Assembly: GCF_019799905.1 (NCBI RefSeq)
Contig: NZ_JABGCI010000005.1
Location: forward strand, 310,001 to 374,000
DNA from: Trujillonella endophytica
Lineage (GTDB): Bacteria > Actinomycetota > Actinomycetes > Mycobacteriales > Geodermatophilaceae
Direction of reading: 5' to 3'
DNA length: 64,000 bases
In this document: positions 1 through 7,761 of the stretch, one piece after another
How the letters are laid out: each line of letters opens with the position of its first letter
Numbering within the stretch: position 1 is the stretch's first letter
Made by a program: the position numbers and the translations under genes
The notes under the pieces: model-generated
Told to the model about the DNA's origin: nothing
The model's database searches: none
Seen by the model: only the letters and a program-made list of their open reading frames with translations

Positions 1-44
1 GCTCGGTCATCGGGCCGAACGCCGGGCGGACGGTGTGGCGAAGG

Positions 45-1328
45 TCACGGAGCGTCGACCTTCACCCGGGACTGCTGCACGTACTCCTCGACCTTGTCGG
101 CCACGACCTTGTGCAGGTGGCGGACCAGGACCTCCTGGTCGTTGAGCGCGAACGTCTTGACGGCCTGCGACTCCAGCGAGATCTGCGTCGCCTCGAGGGT
201 GTTCGCGTCCTGCAGTCCGTACTCCTTGAAGGTCACCGCGGCCATCTCATGCGCGATGCGCTCCCGGGCGTTCTTCGGCGGGACGAAGTAGACGTTCGCC
301 TCGAAGATGTGCTTGTTGTGCGCGGTCGGCCAGTAGTGGTACGTGAGGTACCAGCCGCCACCCCAGACCAGCAGCACCATGTGCGGGAAGATCTGGAACG
401 AGTCCAGGCCCCACGGGTCGCACTTGGCGGGGTTGAGACCCGGAGGGTCCACCCACTCGATCTCGGGCTTGTCCCACGGCCCGAAGAGGCCGCTGCGCGT
501 GGCGTCCTCCATCGGCCGGCGCATCTCGGGGGGCATCCCGGAAGCGACGACGCCGGCGGTGCTGACCAGACGGTGCGGCCCGTCGACCTGGTAGTGCGGC
601 GCCTCGAAGCCGGCCTCCGCAGCAGCGGACGCGAACGCCTTGGTCGTCTGTCCCGCGTGCAGGATCGGCGCGTGGTAGAACTCGGCGAAGGCGTCCATGT
701 AGAGCTTCCAGTTGGCGCCGACCTCCGCCCGGTAGTAGTACCGCTCGGTGAGCTTGTCGAAGGGGTAGCCCTCGAGGTTGGTGACCATGGGCCCCAGGAA
801 GTCCACCAGGGACTGCTCCGGCTCCTCGGCCAGGTTGATGAAGATGAACCCGGCCCACACCTCGCAGTGCACCGGCGCCAGACCGAAGTCCTTCTTGTCC
901 AGGTCGAAGAACTCGCCCTCCTGCTGGACGTAGTTCAGCGAGCCGTCCAGGTTGTACCGCCAGGCGTGGTACTTGCAGGTGAACTGACGACAGTTGCCGG
1001 CGGTCTCGTCGCGGGGGTTGTCGTCCCAGACCAGCTTGTTGCCACGGTGCCGGCACACGTTGTGGAACGCGCGCACCTCGCTGTCGCCCTCACCGCTGCG
1101 CACGATGATGATCGAGTTGTTGGTGACCTGGATCTCCTTGGTGAAGTAGCTGCCCTTGCGCGGCAGCTGCTCCACCCGTCCGACGTTCAGCCAGGCCTTC
1201 TTGAAGATCGCGTCGCGCTCGAGCTCGTAGAACTCGGGCGAGGTCGAGTCCTCGTAGGAGATGGGCGCGGTGTCCAGGTCGAAGTGCTTCGTCCAGCTGC
1301 CCTCAGCCGGCTTGGGCCAACGTGCCAT
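45..1328 (-). CDS. Rieske non-heme iron oxygenase, large (alpha) subunit
   Basis: 427 residues, normal length for an aromatic ring-hydroxylating oxygenase alpha subunit. The Rieske cluster ligands are visible as C92-R-H94 and C118-x2-H121. The catalytic domain carries the D..EFYHAPILH iron motif near residue 205. It would hydroxylate an unidentified substrate using electrons from the ferredoxin encoded upstream in the same orientation. The ATG at 1328 was chosen because GAGGAG lies just upstream; the open frame runs further but that part looks non-coding. It is the last gene of an apparent ferredoxin-CMD-oxygenase operon. No beta subunit is present, so it is probably an alpha-only enzyme. Substrate unknown. 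Confidence 0.93.
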   Translation of the reverse strand: MARWPKPAEGSWTKHFDLDTAPISYEDSTSPEFYELERDAIFKKAWLNVGRVEQLPRKGSYFTKEIQVTNNSIIIVRSGEGDSEVRAFHNVCRHRGNKLVWDDNPRDETAGNCRQFTCKYHAWRYNLDGSLNYVQQEGEFFDLDKKDFGLAPVHCEVWAGFIFINLAEEPEQSLVDFLGPMVTNLEGYPFDKLTERYYYRAEVGANWKLYMDAFAEFYHAPILHAGQTTKAFASAAAEAGFEAPHYQVDGPHRLVSTAGVVASGMPPEMRRPMEDATRSGLFGPWDKPEIEWVDPPGLNPAKCDPWGLDSFQIFPHMVLLVWGGGWYLTYHYWPTAHNKHIFEANVYFVPPKNARERIAHEMAAVTFKEYGLQDANTLEATQISLESQAVKTFALNDQEVLVRHLHKVVADKVEEYVQQSRVKVDAP

Positions 1329-1482
1329 CGTGTGCTCCTCGGGTTGGGCGTGTGTTGGTGCAGGTGGTGGAACAGAGGCCGGGCGGATCAGGGACCCGTG
1401 GCCTGGCCGGGTTCGCCACGTCCCGTGGCTGGCCCGTCGTCGTGGGGTGGGAGGACGCCGGAGGCGTCCGTCGGCCGGACGG

Positions 1483-2094
1483 TCACCCCCCGGTCTCGGG
1501 CAGGTCGGGCGCCGCGGAGGGGTCCATGTCCGCGTCGAGCTCGAGGCCGACGCTGTTGAAGACCAGCGAGAGGCAGAGGTAGGACCCCACGATGAACAGG
1601 ACCTCGAGCAGCTGCCCGTTGTCGAGTTCGTCCCGGAGCGCACTCCACGTGGCGTCGTCGACCCGGTGGACGTCGAGCAGCTGGTCGGTGGCAGCGAGCA
1701 GGTGGCGCTCGAGCGGCGTCCACACGGGGTCGTCGGCACCCCGCCTGACCGCCTCGACCTGCGCGTAGGTGAGACCGGCCTGCTGGCCGAGGCGCGCGTG
1801 CTGCACCCACTCGTATCTCGACCGGCTCAGCCAGGCCACGCGCAGGATGAGCAGTTCCCGGAGTCGCGGCTCGAGGGAGACGTCCTGCAGGAGCACCCCG
1901 TTGTAGTGCAGCCAGGCACTGCCGAGGCTGAGCTGGTGCCCGAAGATGCCCAGCACGTTGGGCAGCCGCGGGGCGTCCGGCTCACCGGAGAGGAACTTCT
2001 CGGCCGTCTTGACGTGCCCGCGGAGCATCGCCCGGGACTCCTCGTCCCACTGGTCGGCCGGGACGGGCGCCAGGCGCACGCCGGTCTCGGTCAC
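1483..2094 (-). CDS. Carboxymuconolactone decarboxylase (CMD/AhpD-like) family protein
   Basis: 203 residues with the CMD core: an LRELLILRVAWL helix followed by YEWVQHARLGQQAGLT, the usual alpha-helical AhpD-like signature. Such proteins are small decarboxylases, lactonases or peroxidase-like enzymes and are often found in aromatic or terpenoid clusters; the exact reaction cannot be read. I chose GTG at 2094 because GTGAGGA lies before it. An in-frame GTG at 2109 would overlap the ferredoxin stop by 4 bases and is a credible alternative. It lies between the ferredoxin and Rieske oxygenase genes on the same strand, probably co-transcribed. Confidence 0.88.
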   Translation of the reverse strand: MTETGVRLAPVPADQWDEESRAMLRGHVKTAEKFLSGEPDAPRLPNVLGIFGHQLSLGSAWLHYNGVLLQDVSLEPRLRELLILRVAWLSRSRYEWVQHARLGQQAGLTYAQVEAVRRGADDPVWTPLERHLLAATDQLLDVHRVDDATWSALRDELDNGQLLEVLFIVGSYLCLSLVFNSVGLELDADMDPSAAPDLPETGG

Positions 2095-2105
2095 GTCGGG
2101 GTTCC

Positions 2106-2450
2106 TCACTCGTAGACCACGGACACGGAGGGGCCGGTCGGGACCGCCTGGCACGTCAGGACCCAGCCCTCGTCGAGCTCGTCCTGCTCGAGCACGTCGT
2201 TGCTGCGCATCGGTGCCGAGCCCTCTACGAGCCGCGCCATGCACGTGGCGCAGTTGCCGGCCTCGCAGGACGACGGCGGGGTCAGGCCCAGCGTCCGCGC
2301 CGTCTCGAGGATGGTCGTGCCGGGGTGGTGCTCCCCCGTCACCGTGCGCCGCCCGAGGCGGATCGTGACCTGGGTCCTGGTCAGCGCCTGCCCGTTCTGG
2401 CTCACCGGCGCACGCCGGTGGGTCGGGCAGCCGACCGGGTGCCACCGCAC
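2106..2450 (-). CDS. Plant-type [2Fe-2S] ferredoxin
   Basis: 114 residues from GTG 2450. The four cysteine ligands are clear: C62-x4-C67-x2-C70 in SSCEAGNCATC, and C100 in VLTCQ. Domain length (about 90 residues) matches a stand-alone plant-type ferredoxin. It most likely passes electrons to the Rieske oxygenase two genes downstream. No reductase gene is seen, so a general NAD(P)H-ferredoxin reductase may be used. The start is uncertain: GTG 2405 (99 residues) fits the family length as well, and neither has a good ribosome site. Confidence 0.9.
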   Translation of the reverse strand: MRWHPVGCPTHRRAPVSQNGQALTRTQVTIRLGRRTVTGEHHPGTTILETARTLGLTPPSSCEAGNCATCMARLVEGSAPMRSNDVLEQDELDEGWVLTCQAVPTGPSVSVVYE

Positions 2451-2544
2451 CCGGCATCCGTTCGCGACACCGCACCCCCAACTGAAGTCACGTCGGCGCG
2501 GGACGGGCGGGCGGGATGCCGGCTCCGTCGACGGAGCGCGCTCT

Positions 2545-2558
2545 TAATCGACTGATTA
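2545..2558. promoter_or_regulatory. Inverted repeat TAATCGACTGATTA in the divergent ferredoxin/TetR promoter region
   Basis: A perfect 5-bp inverted repeat (TAATC, 4-base spacer, GATTA) in an AT-richer patch between the ferredoxin gene (minus) and the TetR gene (plus). Its position between divergent transcripts is typical for a TetR operator. Binding by the adjacent TetR is inferred. Confidence 0.5.
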
Positions 2559-2713
2559 TGTGATCCTAGGCACTGGACGTCGACCACTGTCAAGGGACGG
2601 GCCCCAGTTGCGCGCTGTTGCCGCGGTGTGCGGGCATCCAGGGGTCCGAGATGCCTGGTCCGCTCCTTGCTGCACTGCTCGCGGCGGGCGATGCTGTGGG
2701 CTCGGAGGCGTGA

Positions 2714-3349
2714 GTGATCACTGCCCGCATCGATCGACGGAGGCTGCACCTCGTGAGTTCGGGCAGACCTGTCCCCGTCGACGAGGGGAGCCCCGCCGCG
2801 CTGCTCGACGCGGCGGAGAAGATCCTGGCCGAGGAGGGCTACGCCGCGGCGAGTTCCCGACGGGTGGCTGCAGCGGCCGGACTCAACGCCGCGCTCGTCT
2901 ACTACTACTTCGGCACGATGGACGACCTCTTCGTGGCCCTGTTCCGGAGGGGTTCGGAGCGGAGCTTCCAGTTGCAGCAGGAGGCACTGGCGTCGGACCA
3001 GCCGCTGTGGTCGCTGTGGGAGGCCATCCACGACCGGTCCAGCACGGCCCTGACCCTGGAGTTCATCGCGCTCGCCAACCACCGGAAGGCGATGCGCAGC
3101 GAGATCACCCGATCGGCCCTGCGCTTCCGGCGCCTGCAGCTGGACGCGGTGACCGAGGTGCTGGACCGCCACGGGCAGCAACCACCGCCCGTGTCGCCGG
3201 GCGCGCTGGTCCTCCTGATGTCCAGCGTCTCCCGCTTCCTGGTCATGGAACGGGAGTTCGACATCGCGGTCGGCCACGAGGACGCGGTCGCCATGGTGGA
3301 GGACATCCTGGTGGCCATCGAGGGCGAACGGCGCTCGACGGCCGCCTGA
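2714..3349 (+). CDS. TetR/AcrR family transcriptional regulator
   Basis: 211 residues. The N-terminal helix-turn-helix is clear at about residues 28-75 (LLDAAEKILAEEGY, SSRRVAAAAGLNAALVYYYF); the C-terminal ligand domain is unremarkable. GTG 2714 is preceded by GGAGG at 2704-2708 with good spacing. It faces away from the ferredoxin-CMD-Rieske operon across a region with a palindrome at 2545-2558, so it probably represses that operon and itself. An internal GTG at 2753 is an alternative start giving a more usual N-terminus. The inducer is unknown. Confidence 0.9.
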   Translation: MITARIDRRRLHLVSSGRPVPVDEGSPAALLDAAEKILAEEGYAAASSRRVAAAAGLNAALVYYYFGTMDDLFVALFRRGSERSFQLQQEALASDQPLWSLWEAIHDRSSTALTLEFIALANHRKAMRSEITRSALRFRRLQLDAVTEVLDRHGQQPPPVSPGALVLLMSSVSRFLVMEREFDIAVGHEDAVAMVEDILVAIEGERRSTAA

Positions 3350-3399
3350 GCCGGGCTGTCGCCCCGTCGGACGGGTTCCCGTCGGCATGGCGTCGGCAG

Positions 3400-4206
3400 T
3401 CATCGGCCGGCCAGGCGCAGGACGCGCTCGGCCTGGCGGAAGATCGGTCCGTCCACCATGCGGCCCTCGAAGGTGGTGACCCCGCGGTCGTCCCCGACCG
3501 CCTGGAGCAGCCGGCCCGCCCAGGCGACCCGGTCCTCGGAGGGCCGGTAGGCGTGGCGGATGACCTCGACCTGACTCGGGTGGATGGCCACGGTCGCGTC
3601 GAACCCGACCGCGACCGCGTCGTCGCACTCGGCGCGCAGCCCCGCGGTGTCCGCGATGTCCATGTGGACCGCGTCGATCGCGAGCCGGCCGTGCGCCTTC
3701 GCGCCCAGCAGGGCCCGACTCCGGGCGTGACGGGCGACGTCCCGGTAGGAGCCGTCGGCGTGCCGGCTGGTCATGCCGCCGAGCCCGGCGACGAGGTCGT
3801 CGGCCCCCCACATGACGCCGACGACGTTCGGGGCCGCGGCGAGCTCGCCGACCCGCTCGAAGCCCAGGGGCGACTCCACCAGCACGAGGACCTCGCGTCC
3901 GTGGAGGGCGGCGAGTCCGGCCGGGTCCTCGGCCTTGGCCAGCATCACCCGGCGCAGCGGGGAGTCGGCCAGCAGCGCGAGGTCGGCGTCGTGGTCGGCC
4001 GTCCCGGCGGCGTTGATCCGCAGGACGGTGCGGTCGGGGTCGAGGTCGCCGGCGCGCACGGCGTCGCGGGCGGCCGCCTTGGCCCCCGGCGCGACGGCGT
4101 CCTCGAGGTCGACGATCACGACGTCGGCCACCGCCGCGGCCTTCGCCCACCTGTCCGGACGGTCGGCGGGGCAGAACAGCCACGCGGGTCCGGGCTGCCA
4201 GCTCAC
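3400..4206 (-). CDS. CitE-like CoA ester lyase (HpcH/HpaI aldolase family)
   Basis: 268 residues forming a TIM-barrel CoA-ester lyase. The motifs [27 protein letters not shown] (metal-binding Glu) and WGADDL (metal-binding Asp) match the CitE/malyl-CoA lyase family. It would cleave or form a 3-hydroxyacyl-CoA such as malyl-, methylmalyl- or citramalyl-CoA. GTG 4206 overlaps the stop of the MaoC gene by 4 bases (GTGA), which implies translational coupling. A CitE-MaoC pair also lies next to the methylcrotonyl-CoA-type carboxylase genes in Mycobacterium (Rv2498c-Rv2502c); here the carboxylase is 22 kb away. Confidence 0.9.
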   Translation of the reverse strand: MSWQPGPAWLFCPADRPDRWAKAAAVADVVIVDLEDAVAPGAKAAARDAVRAGDLDPDRTVLRINAAGTADHDADLALLADSPLRRVMLAKAEDPAGLAALHGREVLVLVESPLGFERVGELAAAPNVVGVMWGADDLVAGLGGMTSRHADGSYRDVARHARSRALLGAKAHGRLAIDAVHMDIADTAGLRAECDDAVAVGFDATVAIHPSQVEVIRHAYRPSEDRVAWAGRLLQAVGDDRGVTTFEGRMVDGPIFRQAERVLRLAGR

Positions 4207-4691
4207 TGCGGCTCCGTCCGGACCAGGGTCTGGCGGACGGCGACCGCCACCACGTCGCCGTGCTGGTTGCGGGCGGTGTGCCGCAACGAGACGACCCCCT
4301 CCCCCGGACGGCTCGCCGACAGCCGCTTCGCGGTCACCAGCGTCTCGGCGTACAGGGTGTCCCCGTGGAAGACCGGCTTGGGGAAGGCCACCTCGGAGAA
4401 GCCGAGGTTGGCCACGATGGTGCCCTGGGTGAGCTGCGCGACCGACAGGCCGACCAGCGTGGACAACGTGAACATGGAGTTGACCAGCCGCTGGTTGAAC
4501 GGCGGCTGCTTCTCGCTCGCGGCCGCGTCCAGGTGCAGGGCCTGCGTGTTCATCGTCAACGTCGTGAACAGCACGTTGTCCGTCTCGGTCACCGTCCGCC
4601 CGGGCCGGTGCTCGTACACCGCGCCGACCTCGAACTCGTCGAACCACAGGCCGCGCTGCACGATCCGCGGCCCCGCCGGTCCCTCGCTCAT
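4203..4691 (-). CDS. MaoC-like dehydratase (hot-dog fold hydratase)
   Basis: 162 residues, typical of a single hot-dog MaoC domain. It starts at ATG 4691 with GGAAGGGGAG upstream. Visible hallmarks are the [12 protein letters not shown] entry, [14 protein letters not shown] (position of the catalytic Asp/His hydratase motif, here with Asp and no obvious His) and [17 protein letters not shown]. Related proteins hydrate mesaconyl-CoA or other branched enoyl-CoAs. It is coupled to the downstream CitE-like lyase by a 4-base overlap, so hydration followed by C-C cleavage is the likely joint reaction. Precise substrate unknown. Confidence 0.88.
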   Translation of the reverse strand: MSEGPAGPRIVQRGLWFDEFEVGAVYEHRPGRTVTETDNVLFTTLTMNTQALHLDAAASEKQPPFNQRLVNSMFTLSTLVGLSVAQLTQGTIVANLGFSEVAFPKPVFHGDTLYAETLVTAKRLSASRPGEGVVSLRHTARNQHGDVVAVAVRQTLVRTEPQ

Positions 4692-4793
4692 CCCGCTCCC
4701 CTTCCGTCGTCTCGTCGTGGGACGCCGCCGATCGCGTCCGCGGGCGCGAGGTGGCCGCCCCGGAGCCGCACCCCGACGGGTCGCCGGCACACG

Positions 4794-5729
4794 TCAGTCG
4801 GCCTGCCCCGCGGGGGGAGCGGCATCCAGCAGCCCGCCCACCACCCGGTCGCGGACGACCTGGGCCGCGGGCGGCGGGACGAGCTGCAGCACGACGAGGT
4901 CGGCCCCGGCGTCGAGGTGGGCGTCGATGCGCCGGCTCAGCCCCGTCGCGTCCCCGGGGGCGACGAGGGCGTCGACCAGACGGTCGCTCGCCGTCCGGAA
5001 GTCCTCCTCGGTGTAGCCGAAGCGCTCCAGGTTGCTGGTGTAGTTGGGCAGGCCGAGGCAGAAGCGCATGTAGGCGCGCAGCTCCTCGCCTCCCTCCGGC
5101 GCCACCGGGACCATCAGCGCGGGCGCCAGCCAGCGATCGGGGCCGAGCAGCTCGCGCGAGCGCGCGGTGTGCTCCACCGGGCAGAAGTAGGTGTGCACCC
5201 CGTCGGCGGCCTCGGCGGCCAGCTCGGTCATCTTGGGTCCGAGCGCGGCCAGGATGCGGGGCGGCAGCTTGCGGCCCTTCGACGTCGCGTCCATGGCCGC
5301 GAGGTAGTCGCGCATGGTCTTCAGGGGTGGCCCGAAGACGTGTCCCCGCGCCTCGACCAGAGCACGGTGGCTGACCCCCATGCCGAGGACGAAACGGCCC
5401 GGGAAGGCGTCCTCGAGGGTCGCCGAGGCGGCCACCATGGCCTCGGGGTCACGGGCGTAGATGGTCGCCACCCCCAGCGCCACCCGCAGGGTGGTCGTCG
5501 CCGACAGGTACAGCGCCGAACGGACGAAGGGGTCCGCGCCGCGGAACTCCGGCAGGAAGAGGGTGCCGACCCCGGCGGCCTCGAAGTCGCGGACCATCTG
5601 CACGGCCTCGGCGGCCGGCAGGTCGTCGAGGAAGCCGGCCCACAGGCCCGTCCGGTTGGGGTCCAGCCCCAGTCCCGTGCGGCCGACCCGGACCTGGTCG
5701 TCCGTCGGCGAGTCGTGCTCGGCGTCCAT
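4794..5729 (-). CDS. LLM-class F420-dependent oxidoreductase
   Basis: 311 residues with a luciferase-like TIM barrel: TLFLPEFRGADPF, LRVALGVATIYARDP, and FPGRFVLGMGVSH followed by the PLKTMRDYLAAM helix. This is the typical pattern of actinobacterial F420-dependent reductases or monooxygenases. ATG 5729 is preceded by AGGAGG at ideal spacing. It lies upstream of the MaoC-CitE pair on the same strand, about 100 bases apart, and may share a promoter containing the element at 5866-5880. F420 rather than FMN use is a family inference. Confidence 0.88.
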   Translation of the reverse strand: MDAEHDSPTDDQVRVGRTGLGLDPNRTGLWAGFLDDLPAAEAVQMVRDFEAAGVGTLFLPEFRGADPFVRSALYLSATTTLRVALGVATIYARDPEAMVAASATLEDAFPGRFVLGMGVSHRALVEARGHVFGPPLKTMRDYLAAMDATSKGRKLPPRILAALGPKMTELAAEAADGVHTYFCPVEHTARSRELLGPDRWLAPALMVPVAPEGGEELRAYMRFCLGLPNYTSNLERFGYTEEDFRTASDRLVDALVAPGDATGLSRRIDAHLDAGADLVVLQLVPPPAAQVVRDRVVGGLLDAAPPAGQAD

Positions 5730-5865
5730 GCTCCGGACCTCCTGGTCGGTGGCGAACCGCACCTGCTGTGCGGGGTCGGGCCTGGTGCCCGGGGCGCCGA
5801 CGGCGTCCGGTCAGGGCCCCACGGGCTCCGCCGACGACCCGCCGCCGGGCCTCCGGCCCCATTGC

Positions 5866-5880
5866 TGACTTCGACGTCGA
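5866..5880 (+). promoter_or_regulatory. Regulon element site A, TGACTTCGACGTCGA
   Basis: One of six related 15-bp elements (consensus TGACGTCGAnnTCGA). It contains the perfect palindrome TTCGACGTCGAA and lies about 140 bases upstream of the F420-oxidoreductase start on the minus strand, downstream of the thiolase gene. Likely an operator of a TetR-type dimer; the binding protein is not established. Confidence 0.6.
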
Positions 5881-5935
5881 AAATAGGGACGGGCGGAGGC
5901 GACGTCAAGACGGCGGACGGGACGCCGGGCCGCTC

Positions 5936-7081
5936 TCAGGTCGTCAGGATCGAGACCGCGGCCACGCCGGGAGCGCCGTAGAGCTGGGCCAACCCGACCC
6001 GGGGCGTGGTCGGGACCTGCCGGTCGCCGGCCCGCCCCCGCATCTGCGTGACGAGCTCGTGCACCTGCCGCAGGCCGGAGGCACCCACGGGCTCGCCGTT
6101 GGCGATCAGCCCTCCGTCGGTGTTCACCGGCAGGGAACCGGTGATCGTCGTGGCTCCCGCGGCGATCAGCTCGTTCTGCTCCCCGTCGGCGCACAGGCCC
6201 ACCTCGGCCATGTGCATGACCTCGTTACCGGCGTCGGTGTCCTGCAGCTGGGCGATCTGGACGTCGTCCGGCCCGATGCCGGCCGCCTCGTAGGCCGCAA
6301 GGGCCGCCTCGACCGTGGGCGCCGGCACGTGCTCGAGCGCAGCCGACGGCGTGTGCACCTCGAACGCGCCGTACCGCCGGGTGCGGGTCACCACGCTGCG
6401 GAGGTAGACCGGGGTGTCGGTGTACTGGCGGGCGATGGCGGCGTCGCAGACGACCACGGCGGCCGCGCCCTCGTCCGGCGAGCAGAACATGTAGTGGGTG
6501 AGCGGGTGGTTCAGCATCCGAGAGCCGAGGATCTCCTCCTCGCTCAGCGCCTTGCGCCGGAAGGCCGACGGGTTGATGGCACCGTTGGCATACGCCTTGG
6601 CGGCGACCCGGGCCAGCGTCTGCTGGGTGATGCCGTGCTCGTGCATGTACCGGTTGATCTTCATCCCGAAGAACTTCGTCGTCAGGAACAGACCCATCTC
6701 CCCGTACCACGCGGGACACGCGTAGGACGTCGGGTCGGCGGTGAACGCCCCGCCCTCGTGCTTGTCCAGGCCGAGCACCAGGCCGATCCGGTGCTCGCCC
6801 AGCCGGATCTGCTGGGCCGCCAGGGACAGGGCGCTGCCCGCGGTCGCGCACCCGTTGTAGACGTTGGTGAACGGCAGCCCCGTCATGCCGATCTCGGCCA
6901 CCACCGCGTCGGGCTGGTCGACCTCGAAGCTGCCGCCGACGGCGAAGTCGACGTCGGGCCAGGTCAGGCCGGCGTCGGCGAGCGCCAGCCGGGCGGCCTC
7001 GGCGCCCATGGTCAGCGCGGACTTGCCGGGATACCGGCCGAAGGGGTGCAGACCCACCCCGATGATCGCGACGTCAGGCAC
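5936..7081 (-). CDS. SCP2-type thiolase / lipid-transfer protein (Ltp-like)
   Basis: 381 residues from GTG 7081. The N-terminus PDVAIIGVGLHPFGRYPG, the nucleophile region NVYNGCATAGS and the C-terminal GLIANGEPVGASGLRQ place it with the SCP2-thiolase/Ltp group. The usual thiolase GHP-x-GA motif reads GEP here, so the His is replaced by Glu. Such proteins act as thiolases or, paired with a DUF35 protein, as retro-aldolases releasing propionyl- or acetyl-CoA from branched side chains. The DUF35 partner is encoded directly upstream with overlap. ATG 7105 gives 8 extra residues but lacks a ribosome site and makes an atypical N-terminus. Confidence 0.88.
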   Translation of the reverse strand: MPDVAIIGVGLHPFGRYPGKSALTMGAEAARLALADAGLTWPDVDFAVGGSFEVDQPDAVVAEIGMTGLPFTNVYNGCATAGSALSLAAQQIRLGEHRIGLVLGLDKHEGGAFTADPTSYACPAWYGEMGLFLTTKFFGMKINRYMHEHGITQQTLARVAAKAYANGAINPSAFRRKALSEEEILGSRMLNHPLTHYMFCSPDEGAAAVVVCDAAIARQYTDTPVYLRSVVTRTRRYGAFEVHTPSAALEHVPAPTVEAALAAYEAAGIGPDDVQIAQLQDTDAGNEVMHMAEVGLCADGEQNELIAAGATTITGSLPVNTDGGLIANGEPVGASGLRQVHELVTQMRGRAGDRQVPTTPRVGLAQLYGAPGVAAVSILTT

Positions 7082-7544
7082 CTGCTCCCACCCCTTCACT
7101 GTCATGGACGGCCTGCTCGGCCGTTCCCGGCGCGAACGCGAAGGTGACGATCTCGCGGCCCTCGTCGTCCACGCGCCAGGGCACCACCACCAGGTGCATG
7201 GGCATGCCGATCTCGATGGTCTCGGCCGTCACGCCGACCAGCAGGGCCTCGAGCCGGAGCTGGCCGGGGATCTCGACCAGCCCGACGAACCAGGGCAGGT
7301 GCTCCACCCCGACCGTCACGGTGCCGTTGAACGGCTCCTTCGGGGCGAAGCCCTGGGACGTCCAGGTCCACAGGGTCCCCTCGCGCCCGAGCAGCTCCTC
7401 GGTGACCGCGACCGCGCCGCACCGGGGGCAGCCGTGCCGCCGGGGGAAGCTGACGGCATCGCACTCGCCGCACCGCCCCCCGATGAGCCGGGGCTGCTCG
7501 CTGGGCCAGGTGAACAGTCCCTCAGCGATCGGTTCGCCGGCCAC
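7074..7544 (-). CDS. DUF35 / Zn-ribbon OB-fold acyl-CoA binding protein
   Basis: 156 residues from GTG 7544 (GGAGG five bases upstream). A rubredoxin-like zinc ribbon is visible as C25-x2-C28 and C39-x2-C42, followed by an OB fold (GREGTLWTWTSQGFAPKEPF, VGLVEIPGQLRLEALLVG). DUF35 proteins form complexes with Ltp-type thiolases or aldolases and hydratases. It overlaps the thiolase gene by 8 bases, as expected for obligate partners. The 217-base region upstream separates it from the divergent acyl-CoA dehydrogenase operon and carries regulon site B. Confidence 0.9.
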   Translation of the reverse strand: MAGEPIAEGLFTWPSEQPRLIGGRCGECDAVSFPRRHGCPRCGAVAVTEELLGREGTLWTWTSQGFAPKEPFNGTVTVGVEHLPWFVGLVEIPGQLRLEALLVGVTAETIEIGMPMHLVVVPWRVDDEGREIVTFAFAPGTAEQAVHDSEGVGAGA

Positions 7545-7720
7545 CGCGCCTCCACTCTCGTCGCCTCGCCCGCGCCCGCCGGTCGGGTGCGCGCCACGTC
7601 GCGCTCCCGCACGGCGTCCCAGGACCGCCGACGCAGCCCGCCGGCATCCCGGTACAGCAGGTCGTCCGTGCCGGGTGCTCGGGATCGGTGCTTGTCGCAA
7701 CGGCCACCCGAATCCTACAC

Positions 7721-7735
7721 TGACGTCAATATCGA
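7721..7735 (+). promoter_or_regulatory. Regulon element site B, TGACGTCAATATCGA
   Basis: Second of the six 15-bp elements, 27 bases before the GTG of the acyl-CoA dehydrogenase alpha gene and in the divergent gap with the DUF35-thiolase operon. It overlaps an inverted repeat TCAAT-4-ATTGA (7726-7739). The CCTACACTGAC context resembles a promoter -10 region, so binding would block transcription. Confidence 0.6.
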
Positions 7736-7761
7736 TTGAAGGTCTCAGGACGGAGGACTGC

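Noticed and set aside
1..44. Possible start of another minus-strand gene (ATG at 8-10) beyond the Rieske oxygenase
   Set aside because: Only three codons are inside the window and there is no convincing ribosome site.
33..1559. Long plus-strand frame opposite the Rieske oxygenase gene
   Set aside because: Its Arg/Val/Leu-rich translation has no known domain and is the mirror of a well-supported gene; long antisense frames are expected at this GC content.
2402..4183. 593-codon minus-strand frame spanning the TetR and CitE genes
   Set aside because: It crosses several recognised genes in another frame, is low-complexity (Arg/Gly/Pro) and has no ribosome site.
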